Assembly (NCBI RefSeq): GCF_018342065.1 | Contig: NZ_JAFDOE010000012.1 | Coordinates: forward strand, 1-64,000 | Reading direction: 5' to 3' | From: Citrobacter sp. FP75 | GTDB lineage: Bacteria; Pseudomonadota; Gammaproteobacteria; Enterobacterales; Enterobacteriaceae | DNA: 64,000 nt | Shown here: positions 7,819 to 15,370 of the stretch, one piece after another | Layout: each line of letters begins with the position of its first letter | Position numbering within the stretch: the first letter of the stretch is position 1 | Notes under the pieces: model-generated | Told to the model about the DNA's origin: nothing | The model's database searches: none | What the model saw: only the letters and a program-made list of their open reading frames with translations | Made by a program: the position numbers and the translations under genes

Positions 7819-8208
7819 GTGAGTGAGGAACGGAAAAAATTCACGTTATATCTGCATCCTGAGAAGGATGCAGACAGACAGGCTCTGGAAGTCATTGAAG
7901 CCGTTCCCCGTTCTACCCGGGGCGAGTTGTTCCGGAATGCGTTTATTTCCGGAATGGCTCTGCAGCAACTGGATCCTAGATTACCCGCGCTTCTGGCCGC
8001 GATGCTGAACAAGGAGTTTACAGCTGACCAGTTGACCGGGCTGCTCAGCCAGACCACCGGATGGAAACCTACGCAGGCTGATATTCGCTCAGTGCTTCAG
8101 GAACTGGGAGCTGGGCAGTTTACCCCTGCAATCAAGCCCGAAGTCGTAGAGGATGATGAGCAGCAGCGACTGGAAGAAGCCCGAGAAAAAATGAAGAGCT
8201 TTCTCTGA
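7819..8208 (+). CDS. stbB: ParR/StbB centromere-binding adaptor
   Basis: Starts at GTG 7819 behind GGGGAG. The N-terminal KFTLYLHPEKDADRQALEVIEAVPRSTRGELFRNAFISG fits the RHH domain of StbB/ParR. The acidic C-terminal tail (VEDDEQQRLEEAREKMKSFL) fits the segment that contacts ParM filament ends. It ends 3 nt before the stop of convergent umuC, so both transcripts must terminate inside or beyond the opposing gene. Confidence 0.85.
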   Translation: MSEERKKFTLYLHPEKDADRQALEVIEAVPRSTRGELFRNAFISGMALQQLDPRLPALLAAMLNKEFTADQLTGLLSQTTGWKPTQADIRSVLQELGAGQFTPAIKPEVVEDDEQQRLEEAREKMKSFL

Positions 8209-8211
8209 TAC

Positions 8212-9483
8212 TCAAATTGAGGCGCACGGTATATCAGTCCATTTAGTTGTGTATGCCGGCGACAGCATTTCTCTTTTCATCTGCCAGTCCGGCGCTATTC
8301 CGCGCCCAGCAAACCATACCCTCCCGAGCCCTGAATGGTTTATGCCATCCAGGGCTTTCATTAGCTCCTCGCTACATTCCCGCGGCTTAACGTCATCGAA
8401 AAGATTTAACTGTGCTACTCCCGTAGGGGTGAAGTCATTCAGCATTACTCCAGCCTTTGCATATCGATGCCCGTCGAGCCAGATACAGTCCAGGGCTTTT
8501 ACTGAGGCATTAATGATGTCTCGGGTGTCGCGTGTAGGCACTAGAAGCTTTTCACTGGCCACGTTGCCGTAATAAGCTTCGTTGACTGCGAAAGGGGAGG
8601 TTTTGATAAAGACCGATATGTGCCGGCAGAACTGATGTTCTCCCCGCAATTTTTCAGCCGCGCGTTCGGCGTACTGGCAGATAGCCTGTCGCAACGCTTC
8701 GTAAGTCGTGATGCGCTCTCCGAATGATCGGCTGCAGACAATCTGCTGCTTTGCGGGCGGTGCCTCTTCAAGAGATATACAGGCCTCACCGTTCAGCTCG
8801 CGTACTGTCCGCTCCAGCACCACGGTAAAGTTCTTGCGTACAAAGGCAGGGTTCATGCGCGCCAGCTGCAGCGCAGTTGTCACGCCGTATGTATTCAGCT
8901 TTTTGCCTATGCGGCGACCAACCCCCCAGATTTCCTCCACTGGCTGCAGTGAGAGCAGTTTCTCTGTCCTACGGAGATTGCCAGTAGTCAGGGCCAGCAC
9001 GCCCCCAAATTGCGGCCACTCCTTAGAAGCCCATTGTGCTGATTTTGCTAAAGTTTTTGTCGGTCCCATCCCGACACCAATTGTCAGTCCGGTTCCTCTT
9101 AGGACGTGCTCGCGCAGCTGCCGTCCGAAATCTTCAAAGTCAGTACAGCCATCGATGCCGCGAATATCCAGGAACATTTCGTCGATACTATACTGCTCAA
9201 CGCGGGGCGCCAATTCTTCCAGATGTGCCATGACCCGGTTGCTCAGACTTGCGTACAGCTCATAATTACTGGAAAACGTTAGGACTTTCTCCGGGAACTG
9301 CATTGCTTTTAGCTGAAACCAGGGGATCCCCATTTTGATTCCAAGCCGCTTCGCTTCCTTAGATCTGGCTATAACACAACCATCGTTATTGCTAAGAACA
9401 ACCACTGGTCTATCACGTAAGTCAGGACGAAAGACCTTCTCACAACTCGCATAAAAGCTGTTCACATCAGCCAGGGCGAACAT
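8212..9483 (-). CDS. impB: UmuC/ImpB-type error-prone DNA polymerase V subunit
   Basis: A Y-family polymerase. [15 protein letters not shown] at the N-terminus and YSIDEMFLD supply the metal-binding Asp and Asp-Glu, and [23 protein letters not shown] is the family fingers motif. At 423 aa it matches ImpB, MucB and UmuC. The ATG at 9483 overlaps the umuD stop by one base (TGATG), so translation is coupled; a TTG three bases earlier is less likely. It performs SOS translesion synthesis with cleaved UmuD. Confidence 0.92.
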   Translation of the reverse strand: MFALADVNSFYASCEKVFRPDLRDRPVVVLSNNDGCVIARSKEAKRLGIKMGIPWFQLKAMQFPEKVLTFSSNYELYASLSNRVMAHLEELAPRVEQYSIDEMFLDIRGIDGCTDFEDFGRQLREHVLRGTGLTIGVGMGPTKTLAKSAQWASKEWPQFGGVLALTTGNLRRTEKLLSLQPVEEIWGVGRRIGKKLNTYGVTTALQLARMNPAFVRKNFTVVLERTVRELNGEACISLEEAPPAKQQIVCSRSFGERITTYEALRQAICQYAERAAEKLRGEHQFCRHISVFIKTSPFAVNEAYYGNVASEKLLVPTRDTRDIINASVKALDCIWLDGHRYAKAGVMLNDFTPTGVAQLNLFDDVKPRECSEELMKALDGINHSGLGRVWFAGRGIAPDWQMKREMLSPAYTTKWTDIPCASI

Positions 9484-9911
9484 CAATCATGTCCCCGGGT
9501 TTTGTGCACAAATGCCGTCACGACACCGAAGATCTGCAGGTTCTCCGGGTCTGGCCATAGAGTTGGGTAGGCTGGGTTCATCGCCTGCAGTCCAGGCCGT
9601 GGCCTCAGCAGCAATCTCTTAACCGTGAACTCTCCCTCTATCTCAGCTATGACGATGTCTCCGTGCTGAGCCTGTTCGGCTTTATCGACGATCATCAAGT
9701 CGCCCGAATGCAGGCCGATGTCGGTCATCGAGTTGCCGATAGCTCGTACAAAGTAGGTTGAGCTGGGCCGCGATATACAGTACTGGTTCAGGTCTAATTC
9801 GGCCTCCACGTAGTCCTGGGCCGGTGAGGGAAACCCAGCCTGGCAGCGATCGCTATAGAGAGGGATGGGCGTCAACTCTGGATTGCTGTCAGCACGTATA
9901 AACTCAAACAT
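9483..9911 (-). CDS. impA: UmuD/ImpA-type SOS mutagenesis protein (autoproteolytic)
   Basis: The 142-aa product from ATG 9911 (GAGGTGG just upstream) starts [16 protein letters not shown]. The cleavage region reads [13 protein letters not shown], with an Ala-Gly bond where UmuD has Cys-Gly. The catalytic Ser is in AIGNSMTD and the Lys in FTVKRLLL. An upstream in-frame start at 10046 would place the LexA box inside the gene and is rejected. IncI1 impCAB has a small impC first; no impC is seen here. Confidence 0.9.
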   Translation of the reverse strand: MFEFIRADSNPELTPIPLYSDRCQAGFPSPAQDYVEAELDLNQYCISRPSSTYFVRAIGNSMTDIGLHSGDLMIVDKAEQAQHGDIVIAEIEGEFTVKRLLLRPRPGLQAMNPAYPTLWPDPENLQIFGVVTAFVHKTRGHD

Positions 9912-9926
9912 AACCACCTCAAATAA

Positions 9927-9946
9927 CACTGTTTGCATATACAGTA
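9927..9946 (-). promoter_or_regulatory. LexA (SOS) box of umuDC
   Basis: Read on the minus strand, the site is TACTGTATATGCAAACAGTG, with the CTG-N10-CAG core of the enterobacterial LexA box. It ends 15 nt before the umuD start, so LexA would block the promoter or early transcription. Confidence 0.88.
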
Positions 9947-10065
9947 TTATTGCCTTATTGAAGACACTTTCAAGTATTGATTTTTTGCTGCCTTTAACCC
10001 TCTGTAGTTCCTGGAAAAACTCCACCGGTGATGTGGTACCTTGCACTCGTTGAGAGCTGGGTTAC

Positions 10066-10092
10066 TTATCCACAGAATCGGGGGATAACGAT
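10066..10092. other. DnaA-box-containing segment resembling the ColE1/pMB1 origin flank
   Basis: TTATCCACA (10066-10074) is a consensus DnaA box. With the following AGAATC-GGGGGATAACG it closely resembles the TTATCCACAGAATCAGGGGATAACG stretch I remember from beside the ColE1/pMB1 origin. It stands alone, with no RNAI/RNAII-like sequence. Otherwise 9947-10140 contains no gene. Confidence 0.5.
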
Positions 10093-10140
10093 GTGGGTAT
10101 ATCCAATGAAGTCACTTTGCTGCTCTATTGCAGTCAGATT

Positions 10141-10303
10141 ATCTCCAGCCATCGCTTAAACAGTTGCACCGTGCCGGCAAAAATAAAGTCGCCTGCTGCT
10201 GCACCCGTTCGCACTCCCTCTGGTCGCTTGCGCTGCGGCTTTGCCTCCGGAACTTGATTTTTGCCTGATGGCACGTTGCCGCCTGTCGCTTATGGCGGGA
10301 GAT
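10141..10303. promoter_or_regulatory. Frpo-like folded element upstream of the first leading-region gene (divergent member)
   Basis: ATCTCCAGCCAT (10141-10152) pairs imperfectly with ATGGCGGGAGAT (10292-10303), and GTGCCGGCAAAAAT (10171-10184) with ATTTTTGCC...GGCAC (10257-10273), leaving a mismatched segment between. The loop carries a 40-nt block (10202-10241) identical to one in the loop of the element at 24587-24732, which supports family membership. The promoter hexamers are less clear here than in the three elements downstream. Confidence 0.5.
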
Positions 10304-10365
10304 ATCCTCCCGTACGTAAAAGCTACGGCAGAAGAAGCCCGGTAAATCAAACGAAGGAGTACCCT

Positions 10366-11109
10366 ATGAATCTTTATATGACTCTTGCACCAACCCGCAG
10401 CCGTCAGATCCTGTCAGAAAACAACTGGCCGTCGTCAGTCGTTGTCCAGCCTGATGCAAACTGTTATTGCTTCACTATTTCGGGCCATGTCACTACCGAA
10501 TCTATTATGGCGATGCTGCCGGCGATTGCTTCACGTGGCCATCTTGATACCCGTGCGGTCCATGGCCTGCAGCAGATGTGCAGTGATCTCAACCTGTGTG
10601 CAAGCGTCAGCGGCGAAATCCTGAAAGGTGATCCTTGTGTTCGGGTTGATTTTGAGGAGGCGAATCCGATCTGTATTGGCCTGACTGAAGCGATTGAAGC
10701 CGATTTGATGGTCCTGTGCCGTCAGATCTTCATTGATGCCGGCATTATTAACGACATGACCGGAGCCCAGTATGAAGGGATTAATATTTTTGAGCGCCAG
10801 ACACGCCACTTCTGGGTTTTTGGTGAAGCGTGGAATGATATGCCGCCGCTGATGCGCCCGGATGCTGAACAACAGCAACTATGGCTGACAGAAATTTTTC
10901 ACCACGGGGCCGCAGTTGTTGCCGTTGGCCTCGCGATTTACCGTGATTTTGATATGGTCCGCGAAGGTGACCGCAGCGCCGGCATTTGCATTATTCGTCC
11001 GGGAGCGCCAGTACGCCATTGGCTACCGCTGAAAGCGCTTCATGCTCTGGCTGACGAGGTACGCCAGCGTATCATCCACGATCGGGAATTAACCTCCAGC
11101 TTTTCCTGA
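10366..11109 (+). CDS. Leading-region protein of unknown function, paralogue of 12627-13406 (247 aa)
   Basis: ATG 10366 follows GAAGGAGT; the longer open frame upstream is non-coding. It aligns along much of its length with the protein at 12627: MLPAIASRGHLDTRAVHGL versus LLPEIALRGLMPDSALNEL, IFERQTRHFWV versus VFTRRTRNFTL, and a C-terminal W-L-plus-helix segment. No known domain. Position behind a folded element in the leading region suggests early expression in the recipient, perhaps as an anti-defence protein, but this is inference. Confidence 0.75.
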   Translation: MNLYMTLAPTRSRQILSENNWPSSVVVQPDANCYCFTISGHVTTESIMAMLPAIASRGHLDTRAVHGLQQMCSDLNLCASVSGEILKGDPCVRVDFEEANPICIGLTEAIEADLMVLCRQIFIDAGIINDMTGAQYEGINIFERQTRHFWVFGEAWNDMPPLMRPDAEQQQLWLTEIFHHGAAVVAVGLAIYRDFDMVREGDRSAGICIIRPGAPVRHWLPLKALHALADEVRQRIIHDRELTSSFS

Positions 11110-11115
11110 AGACGT

Positions 11116-11131
11116 CCCCGGGAAACCGGGG
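11116..11131 (+). terminator. GC hairpin after the 247-aa gene
   Basis: CCCCGG-GAAA-CCGGGG directly behind the stop codon, without a T-run. It is a weak terminator or an mRNA-stabilising hairpin. Confidence 0.45.
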
Positions 11132-11208
11132 CTCATCATCTCTCCCCAGCCATCCACTGCCGGTATTGAACCGGCAGCGTCTGGTTATCCCATCTTCAGG
11201 CATGGGTG

Positions 11209-11434
11209 CGCCGTGCCTTCACTATAGCCCGACTGTGGTGAATGCAAGGGAAGCTGCGCCGCCAGCTGCACCCGGCCGCCTGTGATTTAACGTCTTATCG
11301 TCGTTCCTTCCGTCGGTTTTCCGCTCAATTTTCACGGAAAACCCGTTCGGAACGCCTCTGCTATTACCGGCTACCGGCCTTGCTGGCGCCCTTGCATTAA
11401 CCACTGATCGTCGGGCTGTCGTGTCGGCACGGCG
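11209..11434. promoter_or_regulatory. Frpo-like single-strand promoter element 1
   Basis: Nested inverted repeats: CGCCGTGCC (11209-11217)/GGCACGGCG (11426-11434), AGCCCGAC (11226-11233)/GTCGGGCT (11410-11417) and AATGCAAGGG (11241-11250)/CCCTTGCATT (11389-11398). An 8-nt bubble sits on each side between the first two. On the minus strand the left arm reads TTGCAT, 15 nt, TATAGT, with the -10-like hexamer in the bubble. Folded minus-strand DNA would form a duplex promoter firing rightward into the gene at 11464, the layout of F-plasmid Frpo. A near copy follows every 1.15-1.2 kb. Confidence 0.8.
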
Positions 11435-11463
11435 CAGATGGGTGCCGGGTTAAGGAGGGAAAT

Positions 11464-11925
11464 ATGTTTAAGCTGACGTGTATTACGCTGGATGATGGCC
11501 AGCATGCGGTGTTTCTCAATGGCCACTGTCTGGCCAGTGACGATGTAAGTGGCCATAAGTTTTCCCTGGGGGAGATCCTTGAGCGTCTGTCCCGGCTACC
11601 AGGCGTTCAGACCGAAATGGTGAAATGGCCGGTACCGCCAGGAGACTGGGAGTGGTTTGATGTGGCCAACGCAGTTTTCCCGACACCTGGTCTGTGGCGT
11701 CGTGAAATGACTGTATCGGGGATGATTGCCAGATTGCAGCAACATCCTCTGGATGCACTTTGTACAGGGACGTTCTGGCTGGCCGACGATTTCCTTTCGC
11801 TCGATAACACGCTGGACAACGAGACGATTGAGGCTGCGATGGCACTCGCTGATGAATGCCATGATGCCAATATCGGTTTCAACTGGGATCACCTGCAGTG
11901 GGCGATTGAAGAGGCAAAGAAATAA
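11464..11925 (+). CDS. Leading-region protein of unknown function, related to 23836-24405 (153 aa)
   Basis: Starts behind GGAGGGAAAT. The N-terminal half (DGQHAVFLNGHCLASDD ... VKWPVPPGDWEWFDVANAV) matches the N-terminal half of the protein at 23836 (NGEEAIYLDGEYIAGRD ... LECPIPGDDEWAWNDITDSL), so the two share a roughly 70-residue domain. The C-terminal half is acidic. It overlaps the next gene (TAATG). Function unknown; early-expressed by position. Confidence 0.7.
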   Translation: MFKLTCITLDDGQHAVFLNGHCLASDDVSGHKFSLGEILERLSRLPGVQTEMVKWPVPPGDWEWFDVANAVFPTPGLWRREMTVSGMIARLQQHPLDALCTGTFWLADDFLSLDNTLDNETIEAAMALADECHDANIGFNWDHLQWAIEEAKK

Positions 11926-12263
11926 TGAATACCTGGTTGATTGGCGTCGATATCGAAGTTTCTGATCTTGAGTTTCCGGCATATTTCCTGATCCAGGCGG
12001 AGAGTCTGGCGCTGGCGGAAGCCGGGGTTGTTTATATGGGGAGAACCTGGTGGCAGGAATGCCTGGAAGAGAGTGATGGCTGCCGATGGGCTTATCGTTC
12101 CGGAAAGTCGGTCTGGTTTAACAGCATCACACTGCTTGATGATGTTGAAAGTTCTATCCTGCAGGAGCTTAAATTCCTGGATGCCTGGGTTGTTACCGGT
12201 GATCTGACAAGCCCGCGGGTTCAGAATCAGTTCAACGAACACTGGGACGAATTCACCCGCTAA
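11925..12263 (+). CDS. Leading-region hypothetical protein (112 aa), coupled to the 153-aa gene
   Basis: The ATG overlaps the preceding TAA, which implies translational coupling. The protein is acidic and rich in Trp (MNTWLIGVDIEVSDLEFPAYFLIQ ... TWWQECLEESDGCRWAYRSGKSVWF), with net negative charge like many DNA-mimic or anti-defence proteins. No family was recognised. It is followed by a GC hairpin and then the second Frpo-like element. Confidence 0.7.
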   Translation: MNTWLIGVDIEVSDLEFPAYFLIQAESLALAEAGVVYMGRTWWQECLEESDGCRWAYRSGKSVWFNSITLLDDVESSILQELKFLDAWVVTGDLTSPRVQNQFNEHWDEFTR

Positions 12264-12358
12264 CCGTGGCCGGGCTGCATTGTCAGCCCGCCAAATCAGC
12301 CATAAGGATGTCGTGGACTCCGCTTTTTATGCCGCGCCGGTGTCGCGGCGGGTGTCAA

Positions 12359-12593
12359 CGCCGTGCCTCCACTATAGCCCGACTGCGGTTAATGCAAGGG
12401 ACATGGCCGGGCCATCTCCACCATCGCCCGGTCGCAGTAAATTTTTTATGTTTTTCAACGTTCTTCCCGTCGTTCTCTCGCTCAGGTTTCGCTCGATAAC
12501 CGTCCAGACCGTTTCTGCTTTTATCTGCGCTGCGGCCTCCGGTTCCGCCCTTGCATTTCCCGCGGATCGTCGGGCTGTCGTATCGGCACGGCG
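12359..12593. promoter_or_regulatory. Frpo-like single-strand promoter element 2
   Basis: Same architecture as element 1: CGCCGTGCC (12359-12367)/GGCACGGCG (12585-12593), 8-nt bubbles on both sides, AGCCCGAC (12376-12383)/GTCGGGCT (12569-12576), ATGCAAGGG (12392-12400)/CCCTTGCAT (12548-12556). The left arm on the minus strand again gives TTGCAT and TATAGT, with the -10 in the bubble. The loop is highly similar to that of element 3. It lies 34 nt before the 259-aa gene. Confidence 0.8.
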
Positions 12594-12626
12594 AAGCAGT
12601 CGCCGCGTCGAGACAAGGAGAAAACT

Positions 12627-13406
12627 ATGACCACCGCTTATCGCTTTATGCACCGTCACACCCGTAACACGCTGGTTGCCCGTGGCTGGCCAGCCACGAT
12701 GGATATCGATACCAGCCTGAATTATTCGCGTGGGGAAGGCGTCGCTTTCTATGGCCAACTGGGGGCGTCCGATCTGCTGCGCCTGTTGCCTGAAATTGCG
12801 CTGCGTGGCCTGATGCCGGATAGCGCACTGAATGAACTGCTGCCATTAGTTGGCGGGAGCGATCTGATTGTTCGTCTTTACCGCAACTCGCTGGGCCACC
12901 GCAAAGCCCACGCTGGCACGATTTCGCTGGAATACGATAACTGTCCTGCCGGGATGTCGGTAAAACAAATCCTGTGCCTCCTGAAAGCCCTGCGAGACGA
13001 AATCAACCATGTCTGTAGCTGTGTCGCCGCTGCCGGATACCGCCTGACAGAAGCCCTGCGTCCTGCTGCTGATCCTCTGGTGTTTACCCGCCGGACGCGC
13101 AACTTCACGCTCTCCGTGATTGAAGTGGAAGCCGGAAGCGATGATACCGAGTGGGATAACGACACTCTCGACGCGCGCCTGAAAGCCGTCCTCGACGGGC
13201 AGGAAACGTTTCGTCGCCTCCAGATCCGTCTCGAATGTCGCGGTCGCGTTGTTGGTGTCACGGACGTACCGTTCGCGCTGCGTCACCCGGACAGCCCATC
13301 ACGCGTATGGTTTGAGCGCCGCTGGTTACGTGATGCGGTCAGCGAGGCCCGCGTCGAAATTGACGCGATGATGCGGTCATTCTCCGGAATCCGGATTGCT
13401 GCGTGA
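12627..13406 (+). CDS. Leading-region protein of unknown function, paralogue of 10366-11109 (259 aa)
   Basis: Starts behind AAGGAG. It shares the segments described for the 247-aa protein and the same overall length and order of helices, so one likely arose from the other by duplication. The pair differs strongly elsewhere, which suggests old divergence or different targets. No catalytic motif is visible. Confidence 0.75.
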   Translation: MTTAYRFMHRHTRNTLVARGWPATMDIDTSLNYSRGEGVAFYGQLGASDLLRLLPEIALRGLMPDSALNELLPLVGGSDLIVRLYRNSLGHRKAHAGTISLEYDNCPAGMSVKQILCLLKALRDEINHVCSCVAAAGYRLTEALRPAADPLVFTRRTRNFTLSVIEVEAGSDDTEWDNDTLDARLKAVLDGQETFRRLQIRLECRGRVVGVTDVPFALRHPDSPSRVWFERRWLRDAVSEARVEIDAMMRSFSGIRIAA

Positions 13407-13536
13407 CCGACGGGCGGGGCAGATTGCCCCGCAGTTCTGAACAGGAATCGGATGTCGCGCTGCTCCGCTATACCAGCGCGACCTCCACGCTGTTACGGGC
13501 GCGCGCGGGATGAGATTTCGTGCGGTCTGCGGCTAA

Positions 13537-13771
13537 CGCCGTGCCTTCACTTTAGCCCGACCGCTGCGTATGCAAGGCACGTGGCTGGCGCCACCTCCAC
13601 CGTCACCCGGTCGCAGTTATTTTTGATGATTATCGGCGTTCTTCCCGTTGTTTTTCTGCTCAAAAATTCGCAGAAAAACCGTCCAGACCGCCTCTGCTTT
13701 ATCTGCGCTGCGGCCTCCGCTTCCGACCTTGCATCCTCCGCTTTTCGTCGGGCTGTCGTGTCGGCACGGCG
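13537..13771. promoter_or_regulatory. Frpo-like single-strand promoter element 3 (upstream of ardA)
   Basis: CGCCGTGCC (13537-13545)/GGCACGGCG (13763-13771), 8-nt bubbles, AGCCCGAC (13554-13561)/GTCGGGCT (13747-13754), ATGCAAGG (13570-13577)/CCTTGCAT (13727-13734). The -10-like hexamer in the bubble is TAAAGT. It is 43 nt before ardA, an antirestriction gene known to be expressed early in conjugation, which supports the single-strand promoter reading. Confidence 0.8.
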
Positions 13772-13813
13772 TAAGCCGGTACTCAGATAACCTGGACTAT
13801 GGAGGGAACACCC

Positions 13814-14323
13814 ATGAACACTATCAGCACCACCACCCCGGCGGTATACGTTGGCACTTATCACAAATACAACTGTGGCAGCCTGGCCGGAAAATGGTTT
13901 GATTTGACCGATTTCGACGAGAAAGAAGACTTTCTGGAAGCCTGCCACGCGCTCCACGCGAATGAGCATGACCCGGAACTGATGTTTCAGGACTGGGAAG
14001 GCATTCCTTCTCAGTTTGCCTCTGAAAGCTCTGTGGACTGGGATTTCATCGATGCCTACAAACAGGCGAAGGATGTAGGTAAGGACGCGGCATTTATCGC
14101 GTGGGCCGAATACAGCGGCGAATGCGACTTTGACGCGTTCGAAGACGCCTACTATGGCGAGGCCGTGAGCGAAGAAGATTTTGCTGTGGACTACGTGAAC
14201 GAACACAGCCTGCTGGCGGCTATCCCTGAGAGCCTGCGCGGCTACTTTGACTATGACGCGTTTGCCCGTGATTTGTTTATCGACACTTTCAACTTCATTG
14301 ATGGCTATGTTTTTCGTCGCTAA
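13814..14323 (+). CDS. ardA: ArdA antirestriction protein
   Basis: A 169-aa, strongly acidic protein with the ArdA N-terminus AVYVGTYHKYNCGSLAGKWFDL and the YDAFARDLFIDTFNFIDGYVF C-terminus. ArdA mimics B-form DNA and blocks type I restriction-modification enzymes, protecting incoming plasmid DNA. ATG 13814 was chosen because GGAGGG lies 7 nt upstream; an ATG at 13799 would precede that ribosome binding site. Location behind a folded promoter fits zygotic induction. Confidence 0.93.
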   Translation: MNTISTTTPAVYVGTYHKYNCGSLAGKWFDLTDFDEKEDFLEACHALHANEHDPELMFQDWEGIPSQFASESSVDWDFIDAYKQAKDVGKDAAFIAWAEYSGECDFDAFEDAYYGEAVSEEDFAVDYVNEHSLLAAIPESLRGYFDYDAFARDLFIDTFNFIDGYVFRR

Positions 14324-14365
14324 TTCAGATAAGGCAGGGGAAACCCTGCCGGAAAAAGGTTCCCT

Positions 14366-14554
14366 ATGAAAATGACACCTGAAACACGCAAAATTCTGAA
14401 ACACTACAAAACTCTGGTAAACGAACGCCGCAGGGAATTAGGCCTCAGACCTATAACGACGCCAATGCTCCTTGACGATATTTGTGATTTGTTGACTCGT
14501 CGCGAGCAACTTTTTATCGGCGGCCAGTTTATCCAGCAAAAAGTTAAATATTAG
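14366..14554 (+). CDS. Small basic hypothetical protein (62 aa)
   Basis: Lies 42 nt after ardA, behind a GGCAGGG-GAAA-CCCTGCC hairpin. The sequence (MKMTPETRKILKHYKTLVNERRRELGLRPIT ... LLTRREQLFIGGQF) is basic and helical. The ribosome binding site is modest. Probably a real small leading-region gene co-transcribed with ardA; no family was recognised. Confidence 0.5.
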   Translation: MKMTPETRKILKHYKTLVNERRRELGLRPITTPMLLDDICDLLTRREQLFIGGQFIQQKVKY

Positions 14555-14725
14555 TCCCGGAGGCGGCCAATGAGCCGCCTGTTCGCGCGCGGGAAAACCC
14601 TGTCATCCCTGCGGGATGACGGCAGGGGAAAGCGCCTGCGGCGCATTCCCTCCGCCGGTGAAGCCGGTAATGAATCAGTTCTGAAATCTGCTTTTCCTGC
14701 TGTCGTTTCTGAAACATGCTGACCT

Positions 14726-14785
14726 GCGTGGGCGTGGGCGTGGGCGTGGGCGTGGGCGTGGGCGTGGGCGTGGGCGTGGGCGTGG
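14726..14785. repeat. Hexanucleotide tandem repeat, GCGTGG x10
   Basis: Ten perfect copies of GCGTGG in 60 bp of an 800-bp non-coding stretch (14555-15370). It would read as Val-Gly or Pro-Thr repeats in frames that are otherwise not credible. A slippage-prone tract, with copy number likely to vary. Confidence 0.9.
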
Positions 14786-14979
14786 ACCGCGTGGCCAGAA
14801 CCATAACCAGAACGATAAAAACCGGGGCTTTCAGATACTTTTTTTCCACGGGCTGGTTTACCCGGGCGACTTCCCTTCGGGAACCGGGGCTGTCATGCTT
14901 CGCACCGAGCCAGCTGCGCTGTCTCTGCCCGGCCCTCCGGTAAACCTTCGGGCAGCGGGTTTCCATCCCAGGCTGTCGC

Positions 14980-15089
14980 AACGTCAAAGGCTGGCTTGCA
15001 GCGACCGTTCCGGTCGCGCCGCCCTGTCGCGCCGTTCCTGCGCTCGATGCACCCCGTTCCGGGGTGTAAGGGGCAACGTTGTTGACGTT
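14980..15089. promoter_or_regulatory. Inverted repeat with TTGACG arm, possible further single-strand element
   Basis: AACGTCAA (14980-14987) and TTGACGTT (15082-15089) are perfect inverses with extended imperfect pairing outward. The left arm on the minus strand supplies a TTGACG -35-like hexamer, but no good -10 follows. It belongs to a long GC-rich non-coding stretch (14786-15370) upstream of two leading genes, a position matching the other elements. Confidence 0.4.
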
Positions 15090-15370
15090 GCCGGCTCTCT
15101 CCCGCCACTTCCTCTGCGTTCATTCCCTGCTGAGTGCCTTTCCGGTCGCTGATACCGCCACAACCCGTCTTGCTGGCCAGGACCGCCGGGGCTTTATCAG
15201 CAAATTTTTTCCGGACGAGCCGGAATAAATTTCCCGCTAATCCTGGACAGCTTCACCGGGCCGTGCCCGTTACGCTCTCGCGGAAAGGTCCTCCGCAGTG
15301 TGTGAAAACACCAGAAAGAGGACGGCAGGAGAGGCTTTGCCTCTGAAAACCAGACCAGAGGGGTTTTGTG

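Noticed and set aside
9912..10046. N-terminal extension of UmuD to the ATG at 10046
   Set aside because: It would put the LexA box inside the coding sequence; the start at 9911 has a good ribosome binding site and the normal UmuD length.
10066..10092. A ColE1-type or DnaA-dependent replication origin
   Set aside because: A single DnaA box and a short similarity only; no RNAI/RNAII promoters, no rep gene and no AT-rich repeats beside it.
14544..14987. Minus-strand frame with Pro-Thr repeats, and the + strand Val-Gly frame across the same place
   Set aside because: Both are translations of the GCGTGG microsatellite and its GC-rich surroundings; no ribosome binding site, no family, non-coding context.
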